Part shown: one piece after another, positions 1 to 8,125 of the stretch
How positions within the stretch are numbered: position 1 is the first letter of the stretch
Layout: each line of letters starts with the position of its first letter
Assembly: GCF_015475875.1 (NCBI RefSeq)
Contig: NZ_JADKYM010000001.1
Span: 62,001 to 126,000 of the forward strand
Length of the DNA stretch: 64,000 nt
Source of the DNA: Sphingopyxis solisilvae
GTDB taxonomy: Bacteria; Pseudomonadota; Alphaproteobacteria; Sphingomonadales; Sphingomonadaceae
Reading direction: 5' to 3'
Notes under the pieces: generated by a model
Told to the model about the DNA's origin: nothing
Database searches by the model: none
What the model saw: the letters and a program-made list of their open reading frames with translations, nothing else
Program-made: the position numbers and the translations under genes

Positions 1-784
1 GCGGGTTGTAGATCAGGTTGTTTATCATCAACACCTGCGCGCCCCCCTTTACCAGCGGATTGCGCTCGACATTGTGCGCCCACACATTGCGGTAAAAGAC
101 GATGCCGGTCGCATTGTCGTGGATCAAGGATCCCTTGCTGTGCTCGCCTTTGGGATGACTGGCATCGGCAAGTCCTTCCGCGGCAAGATTGTTGGAAAAG
201 CTGATATTGCGGCTTGTGCCGCCGCGCCAATCATCCACCGTTTTGCCGGTAAACCGGGGGCCAGACGCCGACATATTCTCGTCGATCGCCCACAAGAAGG
301 TGCAATGGTCAATGATGACATTGTGTGCCGCGACGGTCGACAGCGCATCGGCTTCCCAGCCGCTGCGCTTCGCCTGGCCATCGGCGCCGGTGTAAACGCG
401 CAGGTGGCGGATGATGACATCGTGGGTCCGCACGTCGATGCCGGTACGGATTAGCGTGATCCCCGGTCCCGGGGCGGTCTGGCCTGCTATGGTAAGATAG
501 GGGTGCTTGATGTCGATTGTCTGGCGGCCAAGGTCGATCACTCCGCCGACCTCGAACACGATGATGCGCGGTCCCGGCGTCTCGATTGCAGCCTTTAGGG
601 ATCCCGGTCCGTCAGGCGCCAGTGTCGTGACGCGCAGGATCTGGCCGCCGCGTCCACCGACGGTGGTGGCGGCCGGTCCGACCGCTCCAGGGAATGCAAG
701 CGTTGTCGCGTGTGCCGCCGCAACCAGCCCCGCAGGCTGCACGATCGCCAGAAAAAATGCGGTTATCCAAGTTCTTACAGCCAT
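1..784 (-). CDS. Pectate lyase family 1 protein, 3' end cut by window edge
   Basis: Reading the minus strand from the ATG at 784 gives an open frame of 261 residues that runs off the left edge. It starts with a signal peptide (about residues 1-26, ending AAAHA), followed by TTVGGRGGQILRVTTL and PGPRIIVFEVGG, the opening of the parallel beta-helix of PL1 pectate lyases. Further on it has HNVIIDHCTFLWAIDEN and YRNVWAHNVERNP, which match the repeated HNVIIDH/RNVWAHN strands of that family. It should cleave polygalacturonate by beta-elimination in the periplasm or outside the cell. A GGAGAGG ribosome site lies 6 bases before the ATG. It is divergent from the TonB receptor and resembles the second lyase at 3980. 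The C-terminus cannot be judged. Confidence 0.9.
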   Translation of the reverse strand, partial: MAVRTWITAFFLAIVQPAGLVAAAHATTLAFPGAVGPAATTVGGRGGQILRVTTLAPDGPGSLKAAIETPGPRIIVFEVGGVIDLGRQTIDIKHPYLTIAGQTAPGPGITLIRTGIDVRTHDVIIRHLRVYTGADGQAKRSGWEADALSTVAAHNVIIDHCTFLWAIDENMSASGPRFTGKTVDDWRGGTSRNISFSNNLAAEGLADASHPKGEHSKGSLIHDNATGIVFYRNVWAHNVERNPLVKGGAQVLMINNLIYNP

Positions 785-841
785 ATTGCCTCTCCGCTTT
801 TTTGGGGTATTGACACCGCTATACCGATCCTCCTATCTTTC

Positions 842-854
842 TGACACCGGTTAC
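842..854 (+). promoter_or_regulatory. Candidate operator half-palindrome, copy 1
   Basis: TGACACCGGTTAC, 58 bases before the start codon of the leftward pectate lyase. It is identical in inverse orientation to the copy at 986-998 and shares TGACACCGGT with the site at 5261. Operator function is inferred from this recurrence. Confidence 0.5.
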
Positions 855-985
855 CCCAATCGGTCAACGAGAAAATATGTCGAGGGAGAGGGGATAGGGC
901 GGTCGGTCGTAGTCGCGGCGACGCCATCATCACTCTCGAAAAATTCCTGGCCGGGCGATCTCGCCGATTTGTTCGGTCCAACAAA

Positions 986-998
986 GTAACCGGTGTCA
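986..998 (-). promoter_or_regulatory. Candidate operator half-palindrome, copy 2
   Basis: GTAACCGGTGTCA, the exact reverse complement of copy 1, 45 bases before the TonB receptor start codon. Each divergent gene therefore has its own copy. Function is inferred. Confidence 0.5.
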
Positions 999-1043
999 TT
1001 TCTTGTGCAATCAGGAATTTCAGCCGATCAAGGGAGGATGATA

Positions 1044-3977
1044 ATGGCAATTCAAGCACTGCGGGTTCTCACGACATTGGCGTGCGGCGCCTCGCTGTCG
1101 GCGTTGGCTGCGTCGCCCGCATGGGCGCAGGATGCGGCGCCCGTTGATAGCGAAGCGGATGCGGCCGAGGGAGAAATCGTCGTCACCGGCTTTCGTGCCT
1201 CGCTCGATGCGGCGTTGAATGCCAAGCGTGCCGACGGCGGAATTGTCGATGTCATCAAGGCCGAGGATATCGGCAAGTTTCCTGACACCAATCTTGCCGA
1301 GTCGCTGCAGCGCGTCCCCGGCGTCGTGATCGATCGCGACGCAGGTGAAGGGCGTTCGATCACCGTGCGTGGTCTCGGTCAAGATTTTACCCGTATCCGC
1401 ATCAACGGGATCGAGGCTCTGGCGACCACGGGCGGGACCGACAGTTCGGGCGGCGCCAACCGGTCGCGTGGTTTTGATTTCAATGTGTTTGCCTCGGAAC
1501 TGTTCAATTCGATCACCGTGCGAAAAAGCGCATCGGCCAATGTCGATGAAGGCTCGCTCGGCGCGACGGTCGATCTTCAGGCGGCACGACCTTTCGACTT
1601 CAACGGCTTTCGCCTCGCGGGTTCGGTCAAGGCGCGATACAACGACCTCAACGAAAAGGTCGATCCGCGCGCAGCGCTGCTGGTCTCCAATACCTTTGCC
1701 GATGGACGCTTCGGTGTGCTTGTTTCGGCCGCCTATTCGAAGCGGCGCCTGTACGAGGAGGGTTTCAGCACTGTACGTTGGGACAATGGTCCTTCGTCCC
1801 AAGGCTGGTGCGCGCCGATCGGGCTGACGTCGCAGGGTACCAACGCGACGCAGGCAACCTGCGGGCCCGCTGCGCAAGGTGTGGCTCGCCTGCCCGACAC
1901 GCCCGCCAACCGGGCGGCCTTTCTGGCGGCCAGCGACCCGGCCAATTTCCATCCGCGCCTGCCGCGCTACGGGCGTCTGACACACGACCAGGACCGTCTG
2001 GGGGTCACAGCGGCGGTGCAATGGGCGCCGACGGACAATACGACGATTACCGCCGAGTTCCTTTATTCCAAGCTGAAAGCGACGCGGCAGGAAGATTTTA
2101 TCCAGGCCATTTCGTTCAGCCGTAACGCGGCTGCGGGCGGCAAGCCGCAGACCAGCGTGGTCGCCACCGAATATGCCAGCAACGGCGCGTTGCTCTATGG
2201 CCTCTACAACGGCGTCGATATCCGATCGGAATCGCGTTTTGACAAATTATCGACCGAGTTCACCCAGCCGACCCTGACGATCGATCATGAATTCAGCGAC
2301 CGGTTGCGTTTCAACGCACGCGCTGGACGTGCCGATTCGAAATTCCGCAACCCGTTGCAGACAACCACGACGCTCGATGCGCTCAACGTCAACGGCTATT
2401 CGATCGACTTTCGCAACAGCGACCGTCTGCCGACGATCAATTTCGGGCTTGATGTCAACAGCCCCACTGCGCTGACCATTCTTGGCGTGCCGCAGGTCAG
2501 CAGCGGGACGCAGCCCAATACGGTCCCGAACACGACCACCAGCGAAATCCGCATCCGTCCGCAGGGCGCCACCAACCGTAATGACGTTCTGCATTTTGAT
2601 CTGACGTGGGACGTCGTCCCCGACGGCTTTGCGGTCAATGTGGGTGCTGATTTCAAGAAATATACCTTCGACACGTTCGAATTCCGCCGGGTCAACCAGA
2701 ATGATACGATCTTTGCGCCGGCCGGCGGGATGACGGGATTGACGACGGCGGTGACGGGTTTTGGCAAAGGGCTTGGCTCGGGCGTCGTCACCGGTTGGAT
2801 CATTCCCGATCTAAAGGCGATTGCGACCGCATATGATATCTATTGCAACTGTCTGAAAAGCGGCCCGGCAGGCGGCCCGGGTGATTTCACCCTGTCGTCG
2901 ATTACCAACGGCAATGCCCGCGGCAACAACCGGCGTATCGTCGAAAAGGATACGTCGGGTTTCTTGATGTTCGACTTCAAGCAGGATGTTGGCGGGATGC
3001 CGGTACGCGGCAATTTCGGCGTCCGTTATGTCGAAACCGACATAACGGCGCAGGGATATGTGGCGACGGGCGGTGGCACGCTTGTCACGGTAAAGAATAA
3101 ATATGAGGACTGGCTGCCGTCACTCAATCTGGCCGCCAATGTGGCCGATGATTTCATCGTCCGCGTCGCCGCGGCGCGGGTTATGGCACGCCCGCAGCTT
3201 GGCAATCTCAATCCCGGTGGGACGATCAACACGACAGGCAATCTGACGATCACCAGCGGCAATCCGTTGCTCAAGCCGTTCCGCGCCAACACGCTGGATG
3301 CCAGTTTCGAATGGTACCACGGCAAGGGCGCCTTTGTCGGGCTGGGGCTGTTCTACAAGGATATCGGCACCTATATCCAGCAGCTCCGCACGACGATTCC
3401 CTACAACCAGACCGGCCTGCCGCAGTCTTTGCTTCCTGCGAACTTCACCGGCGAGGAACTGTTCCAGGTCACCACCCCCATCAACACCAGCGGCGGACCG
3501 CTGAAGGGCTTCGAAATCAATGTGCAACAGCCGTTTGATTTCCTGCCCGGCCTGTTCAAGCATTTCGGGATGACCGCGAACTACACGCGGGTGCAATCGA
3601 AGATCAATTATCAGGTTTCGCCGACGGCAGCGGGAACGATCCGTGACGATCTTATCAATCTTTCGCCGGAAAGCTGGAACGCGACACTTTATTATGATGA
3701 CAAGAAATTCAGCGCGCGCGCCTCGGTCGCTTATCGTTCAGACTATCTCCAGCGGGTACCCGGGCAGAACAACAATGACGTGGAAGGCAAAAACAGCACC
3801 CTCAATGTCGATGCCCAGCTGCGCTACAAGATCAACGACCGTTTCGAGCTAACACTGGAAGGGGTCAATCTGACCGACGAGTTCAACGACCAGTTCATCA
3901 GCCGTGCGCGCGACAGCGTGGTGGTATATAACCACACCGGTCGCGAGTTTCTCGCGGGCATCCGTTTCAAATACTGA
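1044..3977 (+). CDS. TonB-dependent outer-membrane receptor
   Basis: A 977-residue protein. The ATG at 1044 is chosen because GGGAGG at 1032-1037 sits just before it; it opens a clear signal peptide (to about residue 29, SPAWAQ). After it come a short linker with GEIVVTGFRASLDAAL, the plug domain (IGKFPDTNLAESLQRVPGVV, then SITVRGLGQDFTRIRINGIE), and a long beta-barrel ending in an aromatic residue (FLAGIRFKY), as expected for outer-membrane insertion. Such receptors bring oligosaccharides or chelates across the outer membrane using TonB energy. Lying between two pectate lyases, it most likely imports oligogalacturonides. That substrate is inferred from context only. The next lyase starts 2 bases after its stop, so they are probably one transcript. 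Confidence 0.93.
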   Translation: MAIQALRVLTTLACGASLSALAASPAWAQDAAPVDSEADAAEGEIVVTGFRASLDAALNAKRADGGIVDVIKAEDIGKFPDTNLAESLQRVPGVVIDRDAGEGRSITVRGLGQDFTRIRINGIEALATTGGTDSSGGANRSRGFDFNVFASELFNSITVRKSASANVDEGSLGATVDLQAARPFDFNGFRLAGSVKARYNDLNEKVDPRAALLVSNTFADGRFGVLVSAAYSKRRLYEEGFSTVRWDNGPSSQGWCAPIGLTSQGTNATQATCGPAAQGVARLPDTPANRAAFLAASDPANFHPRLPRYGRLTHDQDRLGVTAAVQWAPTDNTTITAEFLYSKLKATRQEDFIQAISFSRNAAAGGKPQTSVVATEYASNGALLYGLYNGVDIRSESRFDKLSTEFTQPTLTIDHEFSDRLRFNARAGRADSKFRNPLQTTTTLDALNVNGYSIDFRNSDRLPTINFGLDVNSPTALTILGVPQVSSGTQPNTVPNTTTSEIRIRPQGATNRNDVLHFDLTWDVVPDGFAVNVGADFKKYTFDTFEFRRVNQNDTIFAPAGGMTGLTTAVTGFGKGLGSGVVTGWIIPDLKAIATAYDIYCNCLKSGPAGGPGDFTLSSITNGNARGNNRRIVEKDTSGFLMFDFKQDVGGMPVRGNFGVRYVETDITAQGYVATGGGTLVTVKNKYEDWLPSLNLAANVADDFIVRVAAARVMARPQLGNLNPGGTINTTGNLTITSGNPLLKPFRANTLDASFEWYHGKGAFVGLGLFYKDIGTYIQQLRTTIPYNQTGLPQSLLPANFTGEELFQVTTPINTSGGPLKGFEINVQQPFDFLPGLFKHFGMTANYTRVQSKINYQVSPTAAGTIRDDLINLSPESWNATLYYDDKKFSARASVAYRSDYLQRVPGQNNNDVEGKNSTLNVDAQLRYKINDRFELTLEGVNLTDEFNDQFISRARDSVVVYNHTGREFLAGIRFKY

Positions 3978-3979
3978 CG

Positions 3980-5197
3980 ATGAAAATCTCGTCAAAGGGG
4001 GGGAGGGCGCAGTTTTGGGTCTGCGCCCTTCTTCTCTGCCCGCCGTCAGCGCTTATCGTCGCCGAAACCGCATCGGCGGCGTCCGCAGGACCGCCACTTG
4101 CCTTCGCGGGCGCCGAAGGCGCCGGGCGCTTCGCGGCGGGCGGGCGGGGCGGACGGGTGCTGCGCGTTACCCACCTCGGCGATAGCGGTCCTGGCAGCTT
4201 GCGCGACGCGGTGGAGCGTGATTTTCCGCGCATCATTCAGTTCGACGTCGCGGGTACCATCCGACTGGAAAAGGATCTGGTGATTCGCCACCCGCGCGTG
4301 ACGATCAGTGGTCTCGGCGCACCGGCAGGCGGGGTCGCGCTCGCCGATCGCAGCCTCGTCATCGATGCCGACGATGTCGTTATCCGGTACATCCGCTCGC
4401 GGCTTGGCGCCCGCTCGGGAAGCCAGGGTGATGCGATCTCGATTGTCGGGGGGCGACGCATCATCCTCGACCATGTGTCGGCGAGCTGGTCGGTCGATGA
4501 AACGCTGTCGGTGTCGGCGCGCTATGACCGTACACCCGGCATCTACGATGTAACCGTACAATGGTCGATCATTTCGGAATCGCTGCGCCGTGCCGGTCAT
4601 GCCAAGGGCGAGCATGGTTATGGCAGCCTGATCCGCGGAGGTCGCGGGGCTCGATTTTCTTTTCACCACAATCTTTGGGCGCATCATGTCCAGCGGATGC
4701 CGCGTCCCGGCAACTACACGCCGGTCGGCGAAGACCCCGAAGGCCCGCTGATCGAATTTCGTTCCAATATCTTCTACAATTGGGGCGGTAGTGCAGCAGG
4801 ATATAATGCAGATAAGGACAGTATCGCCACCTACGCGTTTGTCGACAATTGTTATGTGGCGGGACCCGACACGCTGGGGTTGCACATTTTCCGTGAGGAA
4901 AACCCCAATGCCAGGGGCTGGTTTTCGGGCAACAGCTTGAACGGGTCGATCCCCGCCGACCAGTGGAGCCTTGTAAAGGGACTGCACAATGCGCTGGTGC
5001 GCGCGCCCGATATCGCGCCGGTTTCCAGCGATCCGGCACCCGGCGGTTGCGCGGCGGTTCTGGCATCGAGCGGCGCTTCACTGCCGCGTGACGCGGTTGA
5101 CGCCCGCATCGTCGCCGACGTCGTCGCGCGGGGCGGCCGGATCATCGACAACGAGGATGAGGTCGGCGGCTGGCCCGATCTTTCCCTTGCGCCATGA
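3980..5197 (+). CDS. Pectate lyase family 1 protein
   Basis: A 405-residue secreted protein with an N-terminal signal peptide (roughly residues 1-34). AAGGRGGRVLRVTHL and GSLRDAVERDFPRIIQFDVAG mark the start of a PL1 beta-helix, and RRIILDHVSASWSVDETLS, KGEHGYGSLIRGG and HHNLWAHHVQRMPRPG are the repeating strands that carry the calcium site and catalytic cleft in this family. It should cleave pectate and release unsaturated oligogalacturonides for the receptor encoded 2 bases upstream. It is of the same type as the partial lyase at 1-784 but is clearly diverged from it, so they probably differ in substrate preference. No carbohydrate-binding module is visible. Confidence 0.9.
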   Translation: MKISSKGGRAQFWVCALLLCPPSALIVAETASAASAGPPLAFAGAEGAGRFAAGGRGGRVLRVTHLGDSGPGSLRDAVERDFPRIIQFDVAGTIRLEKDLVIRHPRVTISGLGAPAGGVALADRSLVIDADDVVIRYIRSRLGARSGSQGDAISIVGGRRIILDHVSASWSVDETLSVSARYDRTPGIYDVTVQWSIISESLRRAGHAKGEHGYGSLIRGGRGARFSFHHNLWAHHVQRMPRPGNYTPVGEDPEGPLIEFRSNIFYNWGGSAAGYNADKDSIATYAFVDNCYVAGPDTLGLHIFREENPNARGWFSGNSLNGSIPADQWSLVKGLHNALVRAPDIAPVSSDPAPGGCAAVLASSGASLPRDAVDARIVADVVARGGRIIDNEDEVGGWPDLSLAP

Positions 5198-5260
5198 AAC
5201 GGCGGAAATATTCTGGACAGCGCTTGGTTGCGGCGTGCCGAATGCCAATGGGCTTGTGTT

Positions 5261-5274
5261 TGACACCGGTGTCT
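5261..5274. promoter_or_regulatory. Perfect CG-centred palindrome upstream of the hydratase/transporter genes
   Basis: GACACCGGTGTC (5262-5273), preceded by TT. It is the symmetrical version of the motif found twice between the lyase and the receptor. It lies 36 bases before the start of the hydratase gene, so the downstream pair is probably under the same regulator. No regulator is seen in the window. Confidence 0.55.
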
Positions 5275-5309
5275 TATAGAGGGTTCGGCGGAAGAGAGAA
5301 ATCACGATA

Positions 5310-6086
5310 ATGTCGGCAACCTCCGAACAACAAACGATTGCGCGAGCATTTCTTGCAGCGCGCGAGAGCAGGACACCGCTTGCCGACTATCCCGGGGCGA
5401 TACCGCTAACCATGGGCGACGCCTATTCTATTCAAAGCGCGGCGATCGCGCTGGACGGGCGTGCGGTTGGGGGGTGGAAGGTCGGCCGTATCGCGCCCGA
5501 TCTGGTTGCACATTATGCCAGCGACCGCATCGCCGGACCCATCTTTGCCGACGAAATCGCCGAAAACGGCGCCGCCATGCCGGTCTATGTGGGTGGCTTT
5601 GCCGCCGCCGAGGCAGAGGTTCTGCTGCGTTTCGGCGCGATCGGTGACCGCGAATATGATCTCGACACGGTCCGATCCTGCATCGCCGAAGTGCGCACGG
5701 GCATCGAGATCGCGAGTTCGCCCTTTGGCGGGATCAATCGATATGGCCCGGCGGTCACTGCGTCGGATTACGGGAACAACAATGGACTGGTCCTTGGACC
5801 GCCGATCGACGACTGGCGCGAACGCGATTTGATCCGCATGCCGGTCGAGATGTTTGTCGACGGGGCGTTGGTCGGCGCCGCGACGATGGAGGGGATGCTC
5901 GATGGTCCCTTTGGGTCGGCGCTCTTCCTGATTCGTACCCTGCGCGCGCGCGGCCTGGCAATCGAGCCGGACACCTGGGTTTCGGCAGGTGCGATCACCG
6001 GCATTCACGAGGTGCGGCCCGGGCAAAGGGCGGAAGCGTTGTTCGACAAGCGAATCCGCGTCGGCTGTTCAATCAAAAGCTATTAG
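5310..6086 (+). CDS. 2-keto-4-pentenoate hydratase-like protein, FAH superfamily
   Basis: A 258-residue cytoplasmic protein with the fold of MhpD-type hydratases. The pattern includes GGWKVGRI (about residues 54-61), AEAEVLLRFG, an acidic stretch EVRTGIEIASSPF, GNNNGLVLGPPI and AGAITGIHEVRPGQ near the end. Relatives hydrate 2-hydroxypenta-2,4-dienoate in aromatic degradation. Some members of this superfamily instead dehydrate 2-keto-3-deoxy sugar acids. Because it lies between pectate lyases and a hexuronate-type transporter, action on a keto-deoxy acid from uronate breakdown is plausible, but that is inference. The transporter begins 17 bases after its stop. A candidate operator lies 36 bases before its ATG. 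Confidence 0.8.
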   Translation: MSATSEQQTIARAFLAARESRTPLADYPGAIPLTMGDAYSIQSAAIALDGRAVGGWKVGRIAPDLVAHYASDRIAGPIFADEIAENGAAMPVYVGGFAAAEAEVLLRFGAIGDREYDLDTVRSCIAEVRTGIEIASSPFGGINRYGPAVTASDYGNNNGLVLGPPIDDWRERDLIRMPVEMFVDGALVGAATMEGMLDGPFGSALFLIRTLRARGLAIEPDTWVSAGAITGIHEVRPGQRAEALFDKRIRVGCSIKSY

Positions 6087-6103
6087 AAGAACGGGAGAGA
6101 TTT

Positions 6104-7411
6104 ATGGCACAGGCATTCGCGAAGGAGGAATCTGCGCTGCCGGTGCCTCGGGCAGGGCGCTACCGCTGGCTGATCGTCGCGGTTCTGTTTGCCGCGACCA
6201 CGGTCAATTATATCGACCGCACCATGCTGGGCCTGCTCGCGCCCACCCTCGGCAACGAACTCGGGTGGAGCGAAAATGACTATGGGAACATCGTCACCGC
6301 CTTCCAGGCCGCTTATGCCCTGGGCTTCCTGTTGATGGGCTGGTTGATCGACCGCTTCGGCCCCAAAATCGGTTATGCAATCGCGATATCGATCTGGACG
6401 ATCGGCCATGTGGCGCATGGCTTTGCCTCCTCGGTCGCGTCCTTCATGCTGGCCCGCATCGTTCTGGGTGTCGGCGAGGCAGGGCATTTTCCGTCGGTCG
6501 TGCGCGCGTCGAGCGAATGGTTCCCGCAAAAAGAGCGCTCTTATGCGATCGGCTGGGTCAACAGCGCGACGACGATCGGCGTTATCCTGACCGCACCGAC
6601 GATCTGGCTGTTCATGGTCTGGATGGGCTTCAACTGGCGCGAAACCTTCATTTATTCAGGCCTTTTCGGCGTCGTCCTGTTGCTGCTCTGGCTCTGGCTA
6701 TACAGCAATCCGCGCGAAAGCGGAAAGGTCAGCGAAGCCGAACTGGCATGGATCGAGCATGATCCGCCCGAACAGGTACAGCGTCTTGGCTGGGGCGCGA
6801 TCGTCACCAAGCGCGAGGCGTGGGCCTATGCAATCGGCAAATTCCTGACCGATCCCGTATGGTTCCTGATGCTGTTCTGGCTGCCCAAATATTTCAGCAG
6901 CACCTATAATGTTGATCTGAAGGTCGTGCTGCTCCCGATGATCGTCATGTACCTGCTTTCCGATGTCGGCAGCATTCTTGGCGGCTGGGTATCGTCGAAA
7001 CTGATCCAGACCGGCCATAGCGTCAATTTCGCCCGAAAGGTGACGATGCTTGGCGCAGGCTGCTGTGTCCTGCCGCTGCTGTTCGTGTCGGGGCTGGAAA
7101 ATATGTGGCTGGCGGTGGTGCTGATCGGCATCGCGCTGGCCGGGCACCAGGCCTTTTCGTCGACCATCCTGTCGATCCCGCCCGACATGTTTCCGAAACG
7201 CGCGGTGGGGTCCGTGATCGGCCTGGGCGGCTTTGCGGGCGGTGTCGGCGGCATGATCATGGCAAAGTCGACCGGGCTGGTGCTCGATGCGACGGGCGGC
7301 AGCTATACGGTCATTTTTGCTGCCTGCACCGTCGTTTACTTCATTGCCGTGCTCGCGATCCATATTCTCAGTCCGCGTCTCACTCCTGTCACCGTGGAGG
7401 CAAAGAGATAG
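6104..7411 (+). CDS. MFS transporter, ExuT/anion:cation symporter type
   Basis: A 435-residue polytopic inner-membrane protein with about 12 hydrophobic segments. NYIDRTMLGLLAPTLGNELG at about residues 31-50, followed by GWLIDRFGPKIGYAI and LGVGEAGHFPSVVRASSEWF, is the signature of the ACS family, which includes ExuT hexuronate and glucarate permeases. It should import galacturonate or a related uronate with protons. It follows the FAH-type hydratase and precedes a broken uronate isomerase gene, which supports a uronate substrate. GGGAGAG before the ATG is the ribosome site. Confidence 0.88.
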   Translation: MAQAFAKEESALPVPRAGRYRWLIVAVLFAATTVNYIDRTMLGLLAPTLGNELGWSENDYGNIVTAFQAAYALGFLLMGWLIDRFGPKIGYAIAISIWTIGHVAHGFASSVASFMLARIVLGVGEAGHFPSVVRASSEWFPQKERSYAIGWVNSATTIGVILTAPTIWLFMVWMGFNWRETFIYSGLFGVVLLLLWLWLYSNPRESGKVSEAELAWIEHDPPEQVQRLGWGAIVTKREAWAYAIGKFLTDPVWFLMLFWLPKYFSSTYNVDLKVVLLPMIVMYLLSDVGSILGGWVSSKLIQTGHSVNFARKVTMLGAGCCVLPLLFVSGLENMWLAVVLIGIALAGHQAFSSTILSIPPDMFPKRAVGSVIGLGGFAGGVGGMIMAKSTGLVLDATGGSYTVIFAACTVVYFIAVLAIHILSPRLTPVTVEAKR

Positions 7412-7415
7412 GGCG

Positions 7416-7623
7416 ATGACGCGTCCTCTGGTCCTCTCCCGACCGGCTGTTTCCGTCCGGACCGGCGCAGCGCGACATCATGCGCCGGCTGTACCGGGAA
7501 GTAGCGGGTCTCCCGATCATCAGTCCGCACGGCCATACCGAGTCCGCTTGGTTTGCGGATAACGCATCGCTCGGAAACGCGGCGGAACTGCTGCTCCACC
7601 CTGACCATGATGTGTTCCGGATG
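7416..7623 (+). pseudogene. uxaC: Uronate isomerase remnant, frameshifted and truncated
   Basis: Translation from 7441 gives DRLFPSGPAQRDI, then RLYREVAGLPIISPHGHTES, then WFADN..LLLHPDHDVFRM, which is the N-terminus of bacterial uronate isomerase (the IISPHGHT metal-binding strand is distinctive). Two lesions are visible. The only suitable start, the ATG at 7416 (MTRPLVL), is in another frame, so a net +1 or -2 change occurred in the CTCTCCC tract near 7434-7440. Homology then stops after FRM at about 7623, only about 70 residues into a protein normally near 470. The next 39 bases lead straight into the end of the leftward DUF4112 gene. It would have converted galacturonate or glucuronate to the ketouronate. 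A sequencing error could explain the frameshift but not the truncation. Confidence 0.8.
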
Positions 7624-7662
7624 TCTTTGACAATTAACAGCTCAGCCGTCGAATCGAACGCG

Positions 7663-8085
7663 CTACTGGTCGATGACCATGGTTCCGGGATGATGTTTGT
7701 CGAGGTGGCGTTTGATGATCTTCAGGTTGCGGGTATTCGAACGGAAGAACAGGTCGAAGGCATCGCCCACCAGCGGGATGGCGCCTAGGGCAGTATCGAC
7801 GCCGACATTCCCCGCCATCCGCCAAAGTTGCCATTTCGGCATACCCAGATTGCGCGCTTCCCAAATGAGATAGCTGCCCATCAGTCCGGCGATCAGATCG
7901 CCCACGACGGGGACCAGCCCGACGATCGCATCGAGCCCCACCGGACGGTTGATGCCGGGGATGACAAAGCTGCGCTCGAGCAGCATCTCCAATGTCTCGA
8001 CACGCTTGCGCAAGGCGGCAGGATCGCAGCGGTCCGGAATGATCGCGTCGAAAATCGCATCGGGATTGGAGGGCGAGGGGGACAT
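7663..8085 (-). CDS. DUF4112 domain-containing membrane protein
   Basis: 140 residues from the ATG at 8085, which has GAAGG 8 bases upstream; a further in-frame start 36 bases earlier lacks a good ribosome site. The pattern PGINRPVGLDAIVGLVPVVG, followed by GDLIAGLMGSYLIWEARNLG and GVDTALGAIPLVGDAFDLFF, is the DUF4112 family, a small protein with one or two membrane segments and no known function. It lies 40 bases after the solute-binding lipoprotein on the same strand. Its 3' end abuts the uxaC remnant, so that break probably spared this gene. Confidence 0.85.
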   Translation of the reverse strand: MSPSPSNPDAIFDAIIPDRCDPAALRKRVETLEMLLERSFVIPGINRPVGLDAIVGLVPVVGDLIAGLMGSYLIWEARNLGMPKWQLWRMAGNVGVDTALGAIPLVGDAFDLFFRSNTRNLKIIKRHLDKHHPGTMVIDQ

Positions 8086-8125
8086 CGAGATACCTTCACA
8101 AAGCGCACCCACTGGCGCCAAAATT

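Larger units (their letters stand above)
785..1043. promoter_or_regulatory. Divergent control region of the pectin block
   Basis: This 259-base gap separates the leftward pectate lyase from the rightward TonB receptor and holds no convincing gene. It carries the 13-mer TGACACCGGTTAC twice in opposite orientation (842-854 and, as its complement, 986-998), plus a partial copy TGACACCG at 811-818 that lies inside GGTAT/ATACC arms. The same core recurs as a perfect palindrome at 5262-5273. A CG-centred palindrome repeated at several promoters of one sugar pathway is typical of a LacI- or GntR-type repressor operator. No regulator gene is in the window. Confidence 0.6.

Noticed and set aside
74..454. 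Plus-strand frame at the left edge
   Set aside because: It is opposite the partial pectate lyase, whose motifs are unmistakable.
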